A stretch of DNA of 64,000 nucleotides. It comes from Tetragonia tetragonoides (lineage: Eukaryota; Streptophyta; Magnoliopsida; Caryophyllales; Aizoaceae). Shown here piece by piece: positions 34,808 to 44,420 of this stretch. The DNA lies in NCBI GenBank assembly GCA_038025085.1, contig CM076154.1, positions 32,728,501-32,792,500 of the forward strand, read 5' to 3'. The translations under genes and the position numbers were made by a program. The notes below the pieces were generated by a model that was given only the letters and a program-made list of their open reading frames with translations, was not told the DNA's origin and made no database searches. Numbering within the stretch: the first letter of the stretch is position 1; each line of letters begins with the position of its first letter.

Positions 34808-34828
34808 CTATATATATATATATATATA
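34808..34828. repeat. (TA)n tract 3
   Basis: An alternating TA run of about 20 bases between the right end of element I and the left end of element II. Confidence 0.9.
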
Positions 34829-35585
34829 GTAGGGATCTGGTGAGAAGGGATACTACGGTGAGATGGTGAGAAGTCATCCTGACCGTCCAAACTAGTTAAT
34901 CTAACGATCCACAAGAAACGCGTGTCATTAATTCATTAATGGCACAAACATAATTTTTGCAACATTCATATATAAGTGCCTACACGCTGCTACGACAATT
35001 TAGTGAACTTACCGTTTGATAGATTTTTTCTCACTTCTCTTGTCCTCTTCTTTCCACCCAACTTCATGAATCACCATTGAAGCGACATGAACGAGCTTCA
35101 TTCTGAGCGGTTAAGATGCCCTCACATGGCCCTTCCGAAGCGAGTCTTTCGGAGCGTTGTCCAACCTGGCCAAAACAACGAAAAAGTGAGTGTCTTCTTT
35201 AATTTGTTGTTCTAGGGTTTCAAAATTTATTTTTTGATTTGGGAATCAAATCACATGCGAAAAAGATTAATATGTTTTGTATGCTATGCGAAATCGTTTA
35301 ATTTTCATTGATTTGGTAAATTTTAAGGTTTTCTTGACAATCTTCTTGGTTTTAGTAACCGAACCCGCAAATTGAAAATAGATCATCCAGAATTTAGGGT
35401 CACTTGTTTGAGTATTTAAGGTCACTTGCAGGAGTATTTGGGGTAAATTATAAGTTGTTGATTATCACTTTTGATTGTACAAGAGGTCACTTTTGATTGT
35501 ACAACAGGTCATTTTGATAAGAATATGTATTAAATAACACTGCACTAAGATCATTTTGATATTATTGATATATGGTATTGATGGA

Positions 35586-35656
35586 TGTCGATTAGCTCAA
35601 TTGGTAGAGTAATAAGCTTTGCACCGTGAATGTAAGTTCAAATCCTACATAGACTA
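35586..35656 (+). tRNA. tRNA-like module (pseudo-tRNA) c
   Basis: The module is degenerate: the acceptor stem has two mismatches, the D arm reads GCTC/GAGT, and the B box is AGTTCAAATCC. It has the same layout as modules a and d. Confidence 0.3.
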
Positions 35657-36305
35657 CTATATAAGAATTTGGGTCAGTTTTGGTCGTATGGTGGATCACT
35701 TACAGGATTGTGAAAGAAAAATTAAAATTAAACCTCAACAAGATTAGCGAATGCTGGGTGACACATATGAATAAGCTCTTGAACAAGGAAAGTATGAACA
35801 TAATTGAAATCATGTTTTATAGGTTATGAATGCAGTTTATTCACCTAAAGTTTGGAGAGCATGTAGATGTAGTGCCTCTGTCATTTACCGTTAATGCAGC
35901 ATTTGGCACGAATTTGTATAGCTAATTTCCGTGAATGCACCTGTGAACAATGAGAGGTCCCATATGGCTACATGAGCTGTTGTTGTGCTGTTGATTATAG
36001 GCTGGATGATGCTTCTGCAGCTGCTGATTGAGTGATGACTCTCGGGAGGTATGTTGTTTTTCTAATGCATGTCTGCAAGTTTGTTGCTGCTGCGCTACAG
36101 GTTTGTTATGTTGTTGTGTTCTTGAGTGTTGGCTGTTGGAGGTCTCCTTTTCAATTTGTCTTTAGATCTCAAAGATTTTCCCCCTGTATGTATTCTAGCT
36201 ACTGTGGATTTGGCTTGTTTTGGGTTGTGTGAGGTAGTCTGAGTTTGTGATGTGTAGTATTCCTATCACATGAAGAGACCTTGTTTTACTTTCCCTTGAA
36301 ATGAA

Positions 36306-36376
36306 AGCCTATTAGCTCAACGGTAGATTAATGTGCTTTTGCACAGTGAATGTAGGTTCGAATCCTACATAGGCTA
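36306..36376 (+). tRNA. tRNA-like module (pseudo-tRNA) d
   Basis: It has a perfect acceptor stem (AGCCTAT/ATAGGCT), perfect T arm (GTAGG/CCTAC) and perfect B box GGTTCGAATCC. The D arm is weakened (GCTC/GATT), and the anticodon region forms TGTGC-TTTT-GCACA. It is preceded by the same 'tgaaatgaa' or 'ccttgaaatga' lead as module a, so more than the tRNA-like part is shared. Confidence 0.45.
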
Positions 36377-36919
36377 CTACTTGACAATTGAAGTCACTTT
36401 TGGTTGTAAGAGGGATCACTTATAGGATAGTGAAAGAAATATACATGTCAGTATCCACAGTCTACAAAATTAAAGTAAACCTGAATCTCATGTATTGCCG
36501 TAAAGGATCACTTATAGGTAAGTAAAGTGCAATAAGAATTAGAGGTCACTTTAAAATCACACAGGAGTCACTTATAAGACTTTGGAGGGTCACTTATAGG
36601 AATATGAAAAAGCAATGTAGGTGTAGGTAAACTGCTTTAGAATTGAAGGATTTTTTTTTTTAAAAACAGACAGGGTCGCTTATAAGACAGTGTAAGCTCA
36701 CTTATATATGATGAATAATTATGATAATATCAACAAGAAAAAAGTAAAAGTATTACAATAAATTGAGGGGTCAATTCAGAAAGGGAAAAGGGTCACTTGT
36801 ACCACTTTTTACGGTCACTTATAGACTTATAGCATATACTGACTCAAATACTAATTGTTTGAGCATTAAAAATGGAGAGGATCCTCTTCTTTATAGCTAT
36901 AATGACCCAATAAAACAAG

Positions 36920-36990
36920 AAGTCTATGTGGGATTTGAACCCACATCTTTTGTGCATTGCACAAATGCTCTACCATTGAGCTAATAGACT
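36920..36990 (-). tRNA. tRNA-like module e: fully paired cloverleaf
   Basis: All four stems pair perfectly: acceptor AGTCTAT/ATAGACT, D arm GCTC/GAGC, anticodon arm TTTGT/ACAAA, T arm GTGGG/CCCAC. The length is 71 nt. The anticodon loop is GCAATGC, giving AAT at 34-36 but C instead of the universal U at position 33. No CCA is encoded, as is normal for nuclear genes. The A box (TAGCTCAATGG) and B box (GGTTCAAATCC) are good. A tRNA finder may report it, but C33 and its repeat context argue against a functional tRNA. Confidence 0.55.
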
Positions 36991-39059
36991 AAAAAGGACA
37001 CATAATTGTTGTAGCATACAACAAACAGTCCCAACAATCCTGTTTAGACGGAGGCTTGGGATTAGAACTTCTACCTCAAGCACAGCTTCATGACAAGGGT
37101 CATGTGTAGACAGAGGCTTCAAACATGGGATATGTTCATCAAAAGATGAAACCCAAACCAAAACCAATGATCAATATAATGAGCAATTACAAAGGTCATT
37201 TATTAGTTAAACAAGGGTCACTTATTAGTTACACAGGGGTCACTTATTTGCTTAACATGCTACCTTATTTTTTATGGGTATCAAACATAAGATTGAGGGC
37301 TCACTTTAAAATCATAGAGATGTCACATTAAGACTACATAGAGTCACTTATAAGATATTGAGCACTGAGAAGCAATGTCTATTCAACAAACTAAAATAAA
37401 CCTCAACAAGATTGAGGGGTCACTTTAAAGAGAGCGAAGGGTCACTTGTAAGACTATATAAACTGTAATAAAGACGGATAATGCAAACTGTGATCAAGAG
37501 TTAAAAGATGGCACTAACTAGGATTCACATCCAATGAAGACATAACCACCAAATGTGGTTGAGGCCTAATGGGTGGCATACCCCTAGCTTCGGGCCAAAT
37601 CAAGGGTTAGAGTATGGCCTCCCTTATCCACCTACTAATAGAAATGCCAAGGAACTTTTCTCCCAACCGACAACATAAAGCCCAATGAAATTATTCTCAA
37701 TAAATAGAAAGAATGTGTAATATACCTTTGACATTGTAAGCACAGGGCTACACTATTCTTTCAGAATATCGAGGCAGATACTGCCACTACTGTCAATATT
37801 CAGATAATAGACTTTTGTGGTGAAAGCAACTTGCGAAACCAAAGTTCACAATCAAACCAATTCAAACTCAAGAGTAGTTAAGAAGATTCAGACTATTAAC
37901 TAGGCACATAACTCATGATAATATTGTCCAGAGAAGAAATGAAACCCAAAAATAAAACAAGAAGTAATGTCAATTTCAACCAAAAAAAAAGCAAATTGCA
38001 AAGCATGCGATGTGGTCACTTTAATAAGAGTGAGGGTTCACTTGTAGGAATGTAGAGGGTCACTTAAGAGAACACTGATCAAATAAAGAACCTTCAAATA
38101 TTCCAAATTTCCCGTTGCTAAACTTCTGATGTCTTTGCTCATATTTATAATCTATACTAACAAGAGCACTACACTACAAACTAATAAAACTACTACCATC
38201 AGAAAAAGTATTTAATTATGCTCAAACACCGCACAAGGAAAGGAATAGCTAATTATCTATTCACAGTGAATCAAAATCTACTCTTATTATACTTACTAAC
38301 TTGCACTTTTGCATCTAGCTCAATCAATTATAAAGCAAGGGGACTAGGAACACAAATGAAAATAAGAAGGTAGCTCCAATGATTTATCATTACAAGCAGA
38401 TGATGAAATCAAAAGAATGTGATTAGAATACAAGTAGATGATGAAATCAAAAGAATGTTATTAGATATCTTTGACATTCTAATCACATTACCGACTGCCT
38501 CAAGCTCTATTATTTAATTAAACCTATCAAAATCCCCAAATTCTTAACTTGCTCAATACACTGCATATACATAAACTTAAAACCAAACAGGCATGAATTC
38601 GACATAAACAACAAAGAATCAATAAAAAAAATTACATCAATTTTACCTCAATTGCAAAAATGAAACACCGAGATGAGCACGACACTCCAAATCCAGATCA
38701 TCGTTGCTCTTTTGAGACCTGAGAAATGAATTAGGGATTAGAGAGAGCAGCAGAGGTTACACAAATAGAGGTGAGAGAGAAAAGTTAATAATGGCTTGAG
38801 ATTTGCTAATAATTGATTAACGAAGATGGCTTCCATAGCCATGAAGAAAGTCAGTGAGAGCTGGAAAGAGAGAGAGAGAGAGAGCGTGTGTTTGATTGAG
38901 CGGTGCATTTTGGTCGAAGGGCAGGGAGAAATAGTAGGCTCAATGTTAATTGACACGGGCGAACTTTCGTCCGTTCGATCTAATGGATCAAGGGCTCTGA
39001 TCACTTCTCACCATCTCACTGATCACTTCTCACCGTCTCACTGTATTTACAAAAGTCAC

Positions 39060-39229
39060 CTACTACTACCATTGCAACTGAATTTATAATTGCGTTTCTT
39101 AATGAAAGAAAAGGGTATTTCCTGTATCTTTTAATGCACTATATTCGATCTATATATATACACAGTACAATACTAAGTTTTTGGCCTGGCCTTGTGACTC
39201 TTGTATATAAGTTAAATTCACGAATATGG
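39060..39229. other. Non-coding DNA
   Basis: It includes a short TA run at about 39150-39160. No gene is seen. Confidence 0.4.
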
Positions 39230-39735
39230 GATGTGGTTGCACCTGCATTAACATTTAACAATGAGAAGAAGATATCATGAAGAACCGTGGTCCATGCACA
39301 AATAATGGAAAAGTCGATCTCTAAATTAAGGGACCATGGGAGTGAACTGCACGCGACCTTTTAGGGTCCATTTTTTGTTTCTTAGATAGGTACTACATTT
39401 TTAGGGTACATACATTACATAAGAGTGAAAAGAACAGCAGAATGAAGAAAATTTACAAACTAAACATGAAATGAAAACTACATTTCAGTAATTTCTTGGC
39501 CCCTTTTTTTCCATTTTATTGGTGTCATCGAATACACCTCCCTTGCATGGGAAATATAAACCGAAATAAATGAAACAACATATATATTGGAGTACATGAA
39601 AAATGAAGCCTCATAAGTCATCACTAAGCTTAAGTCCCTGCCTATGGAAGTACTGATTCTTGTAGTGTGGGCACTCCCATCTGATTCAAGCACCAAAGTT
39701 GCCAATAATATCTCAACCAAGCAACCAGCTGGTTA
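39230..39735 (-). ncRNA. Candidate non-coding transcript 3' region, copy 1
   Basis: It is paralogous to 50000-51140. On the minus strand the conserved blocks, in order, are AACCAGCTGGTTG, CACACTA, 'ccataggcaggg', 'cattttcatgtac'-type, and 'tgacaccaataaa' with a polyadenylation-like AATAAA (about 39516-39522). Further down come 'tgcagttcac' and 'tggaccac'. The reading frames differ between the copies, so a protein is unlikely. Conserved order plus AATAAA suggests the end of a minus-strand transcript. No known microRNA was recognised. Confidence 0.35.
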
Positions 39736-39769
39736 ACTTGAAGCGCCCTTGTTAGTTGCTCATATATAT

Positions 39770-39990
39770 ACGGAAGTGAATAACTGAATTGGATTGAACT
39801 AAATTCACACCACGAAACTGAAATTAACACCACTGAACTGAATATCACTTCATGATGTGTGAGACAAAATGTATGTTAACAAATTGAACACTAATGAACT
39901 GAACCAAAAATCACTAAAATGACACGAGATCATTGGTGAAGTGAACTGATCAACTGAATTAATCAGGTAAACTCTTAAGAACACACCCCC
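39770..39990 (-). mobile_element. AGTTC-word MITE, inverted partner of 40378-40613 (left end lost)
   Basis: It is rich in 'actgaactgaa' words. The right end 'ggtaaactcttaagaacacacc' (read as two halves of a terminus) is the inverse of the start of 40378-40613. A matching left terminus is not visible, so it is truncated. Confidence 0.5.
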
Positions 39991-39999
39991 GGTCATGTT

Positions 40000-40370
40000 G
40001 GGCTACAAACACAAGTTTGAGTTGCTTCCAACACGTAGTAATAAAGCAGATGACCAAGAACTATGTTAGAATCCTAGGAGCACTCATTCCCTAAGTGGAA
40101 TATTTCAGCACAAGATATATGGCCGGGATAGCATGTGCATCATCCACGGTTTAAGCCCCATGAACATTCCTGTATGTGAGGGAGCTTATTAAAGAATAAA
40201 ACATTATTTTGGCGGCCTCCAACCATCAGTTTAAGTATTTGGTTAATTGAGTTGGTTTCAAAACATGATATTAAAATCAGATGACCAAAAGGTCCTCTAT
40301 TCGAATCGTGGAGCCCCATTTCATAAGTGGAATGTTTCAACAAAATGGTATAAGGAGGTGTGTGCATCAT
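40000..40370 (+). repeat. Two tandem SINE-like fragments
   Basis: Two similar blocks contain 'agcagatgaccaagaa', 'gaatcctaggagc', 'taagtggaatatttcagcac' (about 40045-40120) and 'atcagatgaccaaaagg', 'gaatcgtggagcccc', 'taagtggaatgtttcaac' (about 40276-40340). The second has a B-box-like TTCGAATCG. Possibly old SINE copies; no A tail is visible. Confidence 0.35.
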
Positions 40371-40377
40371 AGAATAT

Positions 40378-40613
40378 GGATGTGTTCTTTAGAGTTTACA
40401 TGGTCATTTCAGTTTAAATTACTTTAATGGTGATCTCGTATCATCAGTTCAGTTCAATGGTGATCAATTCAAAAGCATATACGTATACATTTTGTTTCAC
40501 ATATCAGCAAGTGATATTCAGTTCATTACGATGGTGTTCATTTCAATTTAGTTTAATAGTGTTCATTTAAGTTCAATTTAATTGAGTTTAGTACAGTCCT
40601 AAGGAACACATCC
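40378..40613 (+). mobile_element. AGTTC-word MITE, 236 bp
   Basis: The terminal inverted repeats are GGATGTGTTCTTTAG and CTAAGGAACACATCC (one mismatch). The interior is built of 'ttcagttcaatggtg' words. It is similar to 39770-39990 (inverted) and 48955-49205. Confidence 0.65.
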
Positions 40614-41284
40614 TTTTGACATTAATTAGTTGAATCTAAAATCATAACCTCAATTTTTTAGCTGAGTTCGTTCCAACGATGCCGATTGCTCACTTATACT
40701 CCTATAATATAGGAGTATATCGCGTTGACATGATCTTAATGTTTCTATTTGTTGACCTGCAAAGGCAACGGAAAATTAGTAGCGCAATAAAGAGCCGCTG
40801 CAGGTATATGTACACATACAGCAGGACATACAGCAATGCCAAAAAATGGTGAAAATTGGAAAGGTCTGACATTTGCTAAATTGATGAAGACTCTGCGAAG
40901 AAACTGAAATCATTCACCATTTCGTTAAAGTTGTCTCCTGATTCGTTACAGCAGCATTTGGTATTACTTTATTCAAATTCAGCTTAGTACGCACTTTATG
41001 TTGCTCACTTTCAAAGCATTTAGACTATACACTAAATATAGTCTCTATATCTAACGTAATGTAACAGTAGTTGTATTTACTTCTTGTGAAATTCTATTAG
41101 ATTATTTTAATAATTTCTTCCAATTTTTTTTGGGGGGGTGCAAGGCTTCTTTCTATAGTTTAAGTAATCTTTAGTTACAACAAATATTTTTTTTGGTGAC
41201 ATTAGTTACAACAAATTTAAGATGCTATTGTTCATTAATAAATTAAGTGTCATATTTTAAATATATAATGAGACATTTTCTTTA
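40614..41284. other. Non-coding DNA
   Basis: No gene is seen. There is a short G7 run at 41133-41139 and a possible insertion-like duplication 'tagttacaacaaat' at 41172 and 41204. Confidence 0.4.
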
Positions 41285-41880
41285 GTACTTCATCTGTCCC
41301 TTCTTTACGTTGGTAGTTTTCATTTTAGTCCGTCCCCCTTTTACGTTGGTACTTCTGTTTTAAGTAAGAAAAAAGTAATGAGATTACTTATATACCCACT
41401 TAAGGGATCACCATATTCTCTCTCATATTTAATGGACTATAAGGGACCACCACATTCTCTCTCATATTTAAGCAAGGGTCTTTGAGTCATTTTTGAGCTA
41501 AAGTTTCATTGTCTTAGGCTCCGTTTAATTCACCTGGATAAAACTGAACTGAACTGAACTTAATTGATTTTTTGAACTTGACCGTTAACCAATTTAAATT
41601 CGTCCAAACATAGTCAATATTGGACTCATTTGAAAGTATGCTTTGAGATCTTTCCGAAGACATAATTTTCATCATGAAATTATTTCGGAATAAAAAGTTA
41701 TATGACTAATAAAGTTACACATGAACTGAACTGAACTGAACTGAACTGAACTGAATTGGACTGAACTGAACTGAACGGAACTAAACTAAACTAAATTTAA
41801 GTAAAATTAAGGTGAATCAAATATACCCTTAAACTTTGTTCCAAGTCAAACTACCAACATAAAAAGGGAACGTAGGGACT
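41285..41880. mobile_element. Stowaway-like MITE interrupted by a second MITE
   Basis: The left arm ('tctgtcccttctttacgttg', 'gttggtagttt') and the inverse of the right arm ('gtccctacgttccc', 'gttggtagttt') match imperfectly, flanked by TA. The copy is split by the insert at 41517-41828. It also contains an internal duplication of 'cattctctctcatattta' (two copies, about 41413 and 41452). Confidence 0.6.
41517..41828. mobile_element. AGTTC-word MITE nested in the Stowaway-like element
   Basis: The ends GGCTCCGTTTAATTCACC and GGTGAATCAAATATACCC are inverted repeats flanked by TTA (41514-41516, 41829-41831). Removing it joins 'cattgtctta' to 'aactttgttcc'. The interior has (ACTGA)n arms and a non-repetitive centre that recurs, diverged, at 42530-42785. 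Confidence 0.75.
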
Positions 41881-42529
41881 ATTATTTTTGGTTAAAAGAC
41901 GTCTAGGTATCACTGGACTTGACACTTGAATCAGAATTGACCCTTGAAAGGATAACATATTTTCACAATTAAATTCAACGTTCACGAGAATCAAATCCAC
42001 AAATAGCTTACTTGAAAGTTTTCATTTGAATATTAATTAGGCTAATACTAAATAACTTAAAGGACGACCTTTAAATTGAACCTAATATAGTAATATGTAT
42101 AGATGAAATTGATGTGGACCAACCAAAAACAACTCTATTCAATGAGTAATACTCAGGCTATATGTGGCATAATTAATTATTGACTTAGGCCTATTCACTG
42201 GTCCGGACCTAAATACTCCACATTAGTTTTCTTTACTCCCTCACTTTATTTTTACACTGTAAGCAGTTTAGTTCAGTTTAATAATCTAGCTACTTTTCTC
42301 TAACATATTACTATCCATCACTTCAATTCAGTTCGATAGAGTTTAATTGAAGAAAGAAAAACACAATATAATTTAATACGGAGCTTTTTAGTTATGCATT
42401 GAATGAAACATCACCATTAACATCCTATACTTTATCATGGTATGTCGGCAAAGTAGCTCAAGGGACTAAGGGTGAAGCTAGTAGTATGGTGGCAAAGCAT
42501 TCTCCGTTTCTAATTGTATGGAGTAATAA
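41881..42529. other. Non-coding DNA
   Basis: No gene was recognised. Short 'gttcagttta' words near 42270-42330 suggest further decayed MITE sequence. Confidence 0.4.
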
Positions 42530-42785
42530 GTTCCGTTCTTTTCATTCGTAAAAAACTAAATTGGACTAATCCAATGAATTGATCTTTTTAAACTTGATCT
42601 TTAACCATTGAAAACTTGTCTAAACATATTCAAAATTGCATTCACTTGAAAGTATGTTTCAAAACTCTGCAATAACATAAGTTTCATCATAAATTTATTT
42701 TGAAACACTCATCTCATTCATAAGATCCATGTTAACTTTATTCAACTGAACTAATCTTCTTCAAATTACTTTTGAACACATGTTT
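42530..42785. repeat. Decayed relative of the 41517-41828 MITE
   Basis: It shares 'aacttgatctttaacca', 'catttgaaagtatg'-type and 'ttcatcat.aaattatttt' blocks with the centre of 41517-41828, in the same order. The left end 'ccgttcttttcattcg' and right end are weak. Confidence 0.5.
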
Positions 42786-42879
42786 GATAAGTTAGGGGAC
42801 AATCCTCTTGATAGTAATTCCAAGTTGATATATTCTCATCTCTTTTTTTGATAGCTGATCCCTAGAGCACTCCCTCCAT

Positions 42880-42925
42880 TCCAAAGCTATGTTAGTCGTC
42901 AAAGGAGATTTTTGTTGTGTGTTCT
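42880..42925. repeat. Stowaway terminus fragment
   Basis: 'cactccctccattccaaagc' resembles a Stowaway end. No partner end was found, so it is a fragment. Confidence 0.35.
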
Positions 42926-43135
42926 CATTTTTAAGTTTATCCACTTTCTTCAAATCAGCTAATACTCACATCATGCCAGTCTTTATTGATCGTCCATCAT
43001 GATTATAAGTGACTCCACCCATCTATCTACGTACTAAGCAGCAAAATCTTTCCATTTGGGCTTAGTGATTTCTATGAACTTGTGTTGTGAACGTACGTAG
43101 TTGGGCTTAATTGTTACCAGTTCAAGCTCTCCTAA

Positions 43136-43435
43136 GGCCTCGTTTACTAGCTTGCTGGCAATCAAATGTAATGCAATGCAAGCATTTTTGTAGAGTAAAT
43201 GTGGGGTGAAAAGTGAAGGAGTGGGAGGAGAGGGATGGGAAAAGTGGGGTTGATTGCATCATTCAATGTAATCACAATTGCTCAACTATTCCCATGTAAT
43301 GGTGATTACTTTGAGTAATGTAATCAACCTTACTTTTCCCATCTCCTTCCTTACCCTCCTTCATTTTCCACCTCACAACTACCTTATAAAATGATTGCAT
43401 TGCAAGCATTTGATTGCAAGCTAGTAAACACCACC
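43136..43435. mobile_element. Tourist-like MITE, 300 bp, second copy of 10983-11285
   Basis: It is flanked by TAA (43133-43135, 43436-43438). The ends GGCCTCGTTTACTAGCTTGC and GCAAGCTAGTAAACACCACC are inverted repeats. It is the reverse-complement orientation of the copy at 10983-11285, with the same 'ggttgattgcatcattcaa' core. Confidence 0.8.
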
Positions 43436-43599
43436 TAAATTTCATGCACTCGTTGTTATTGTTGATTTCATATACAAGTCCTTCGAATCCCTATGGACAA
43501 GGGATCTAACCCTTTCCCGGGAGGGCTTCAATCACTCTGAACCATCTAAACTCTGCTATATTTCACAAATGTTATTCTTGTTCCATTAGTAGTACATGT

Positions 43600-44420
43600 G
43601 GGAGGGGTTAAACTACTTCGATCTCTTGCTTGGGAAGACAATACATTTCGACGTACACCTTCCCAAGGACTCCATGTAAAATAATTGATCCACAAAAATT
43701 CATTTTAGTTTCATGGGATTCTTGGGCTGACCAACTACGTTACCCTGGAGCAATTCGATGTGATCATACCATGGATTTCTCTTCTATTCCAAATGCTCAG
43801 CATGCAGGGACATGCAGGAGGATCATGCCCTAACCCTCTCTATAAAAGCGTATGTCGCCTAGACTGTGGCCATAATGAGAATTGTTCTTAAGATTGAGTG
43901 GAATATCAATTTTCGAAATCTCCTTAAAAACGCAAGTTTTTGGATACTCACACCATCTCGTATCATGAGCTAGTCTGGTGGCCCTTTTAGTGGAAGTTTG
44001 ATTGCCACTCGTACCTTTAGCCCCAAATGGATCATTGGCTTTGCTAGACGGGTTAAAGCAAAGAATGCACTATTGGCTGAGCTTCTAGCTTTAAAAGAAG
44101 CACTCACTTTGGCAACAAGAGAACTGTGGCAGCATATTACCTTCTGCTCGGATTCAACTAAGGCAGTGGAGCTTATTCTTAGTGGTTCATGTGTGAAAAA
44201 TGTTTATCTTAATATTGTTCTGGACTGCAGCGATTTGCTCACTGGGAGGAGTTGATGATTGAGCATGGAAGAAGGAAAACTAACAAGCTGGCTGATGCAC
44301 TAAGTAAGCTTACTAGGAAGGGAACTGTTTTAGACAATCTTTTGCTCACTCCGCCTGTGGAGTTGACCCATGTACTTGAGAATGAGGCTTTGGTTTGTAA
44401 TAACTCTTTAATTACTTAAT
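43600..44420 (+). pseudogene. LINE RNase H-domain remnant
   Basis: The best block (about 44055-44190) reads RVKAKNALLAELLALKEAL then HITFCSDSTKAVELI, which matches the RNase H-like domain found at the end of many plant LINE polyproteins (the AELLAL and SDS words carry conserved acidic residues). After a frameshift near 44230 the frame continues with GRRKTNKLADALSKLTRKG (about 44270-44325) and ends near 44420. The upstream part is stop-ridden. It is a relic, unrelated in position to the 822-3452 LINE. Confidence 0.6.

Larger units (their letters stand above)
29304..34808 (+). mobile_element. TA-delimited large element I (5.5 kb) with GGTCACTT words and tRNA-like modules
   Basis: The left end 'aataggg-atctggtgagaagg' and the right end (on the minus strand 'gaatagagttcaggtgagat') are imperfect inverted repeats, each next to a (TA)n tract. 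Subterminal words 'ggtgagaagtgatc' or close variants recur at both ends. The interior contains about thirty GGTCAC-type words on the plus strand (30.5-33.7 kb), one forward and one reverse tRNA-like module plus a partial third, and a nested Stowaway MITE. The first ~400 bases look like a CT-rich leader with a possible donor 'gag/gttagt' at 29695. No transposase was recognised. The family is not one I can name. Ends and unity of the element are inference from its resemblance to element II. Confidence 0.5.
34829..39050 (+). mobile_element. TA-delimited large element II (4.2 kb), relative of element I
   Basis: The left end 'gtagggatctggtgagaagg' repeats the left end of element I almost exactly. 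The right end (38990-39048) is the inverse of the left subterminal region: 'gatcacttctcaccatctca' answers 'tgagatggtgagaagtcatc'. The interior has about thirty GGTCACTT-type words on the plus strand (35.4-38.1 kb) and three tRNA-like modules. CT/GA-rich leader-like stretches lie at both ends, as in element I. No transposase or other protein was recognised. The right boundary is less certain because no TA tract directly follows it. Confidence 0.5.

Noticed and set aside
31578..36990. Calling the tRNA-like modules functional tRNA genes
   Set aside because: Abnormal anticodon arms or C33, location inside repeats, and several diverged copies argue for pseudo-tRNAs; they are kept as tRNA-like modules with modest confidence.
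30450..38080. CRISPR-like array reading of the GGTCACTT repeats
   Set aside because: The words are only ~8 bases, spacing is irregular, variants are common and the DNA is plant nuclear.
39478..39720. 80-residue minus-strand frame as a small protein
   Set aside because: The paralogous segment at 50.8-51.1 kb does not keep the frame, so a non-coding explanation is preferred.
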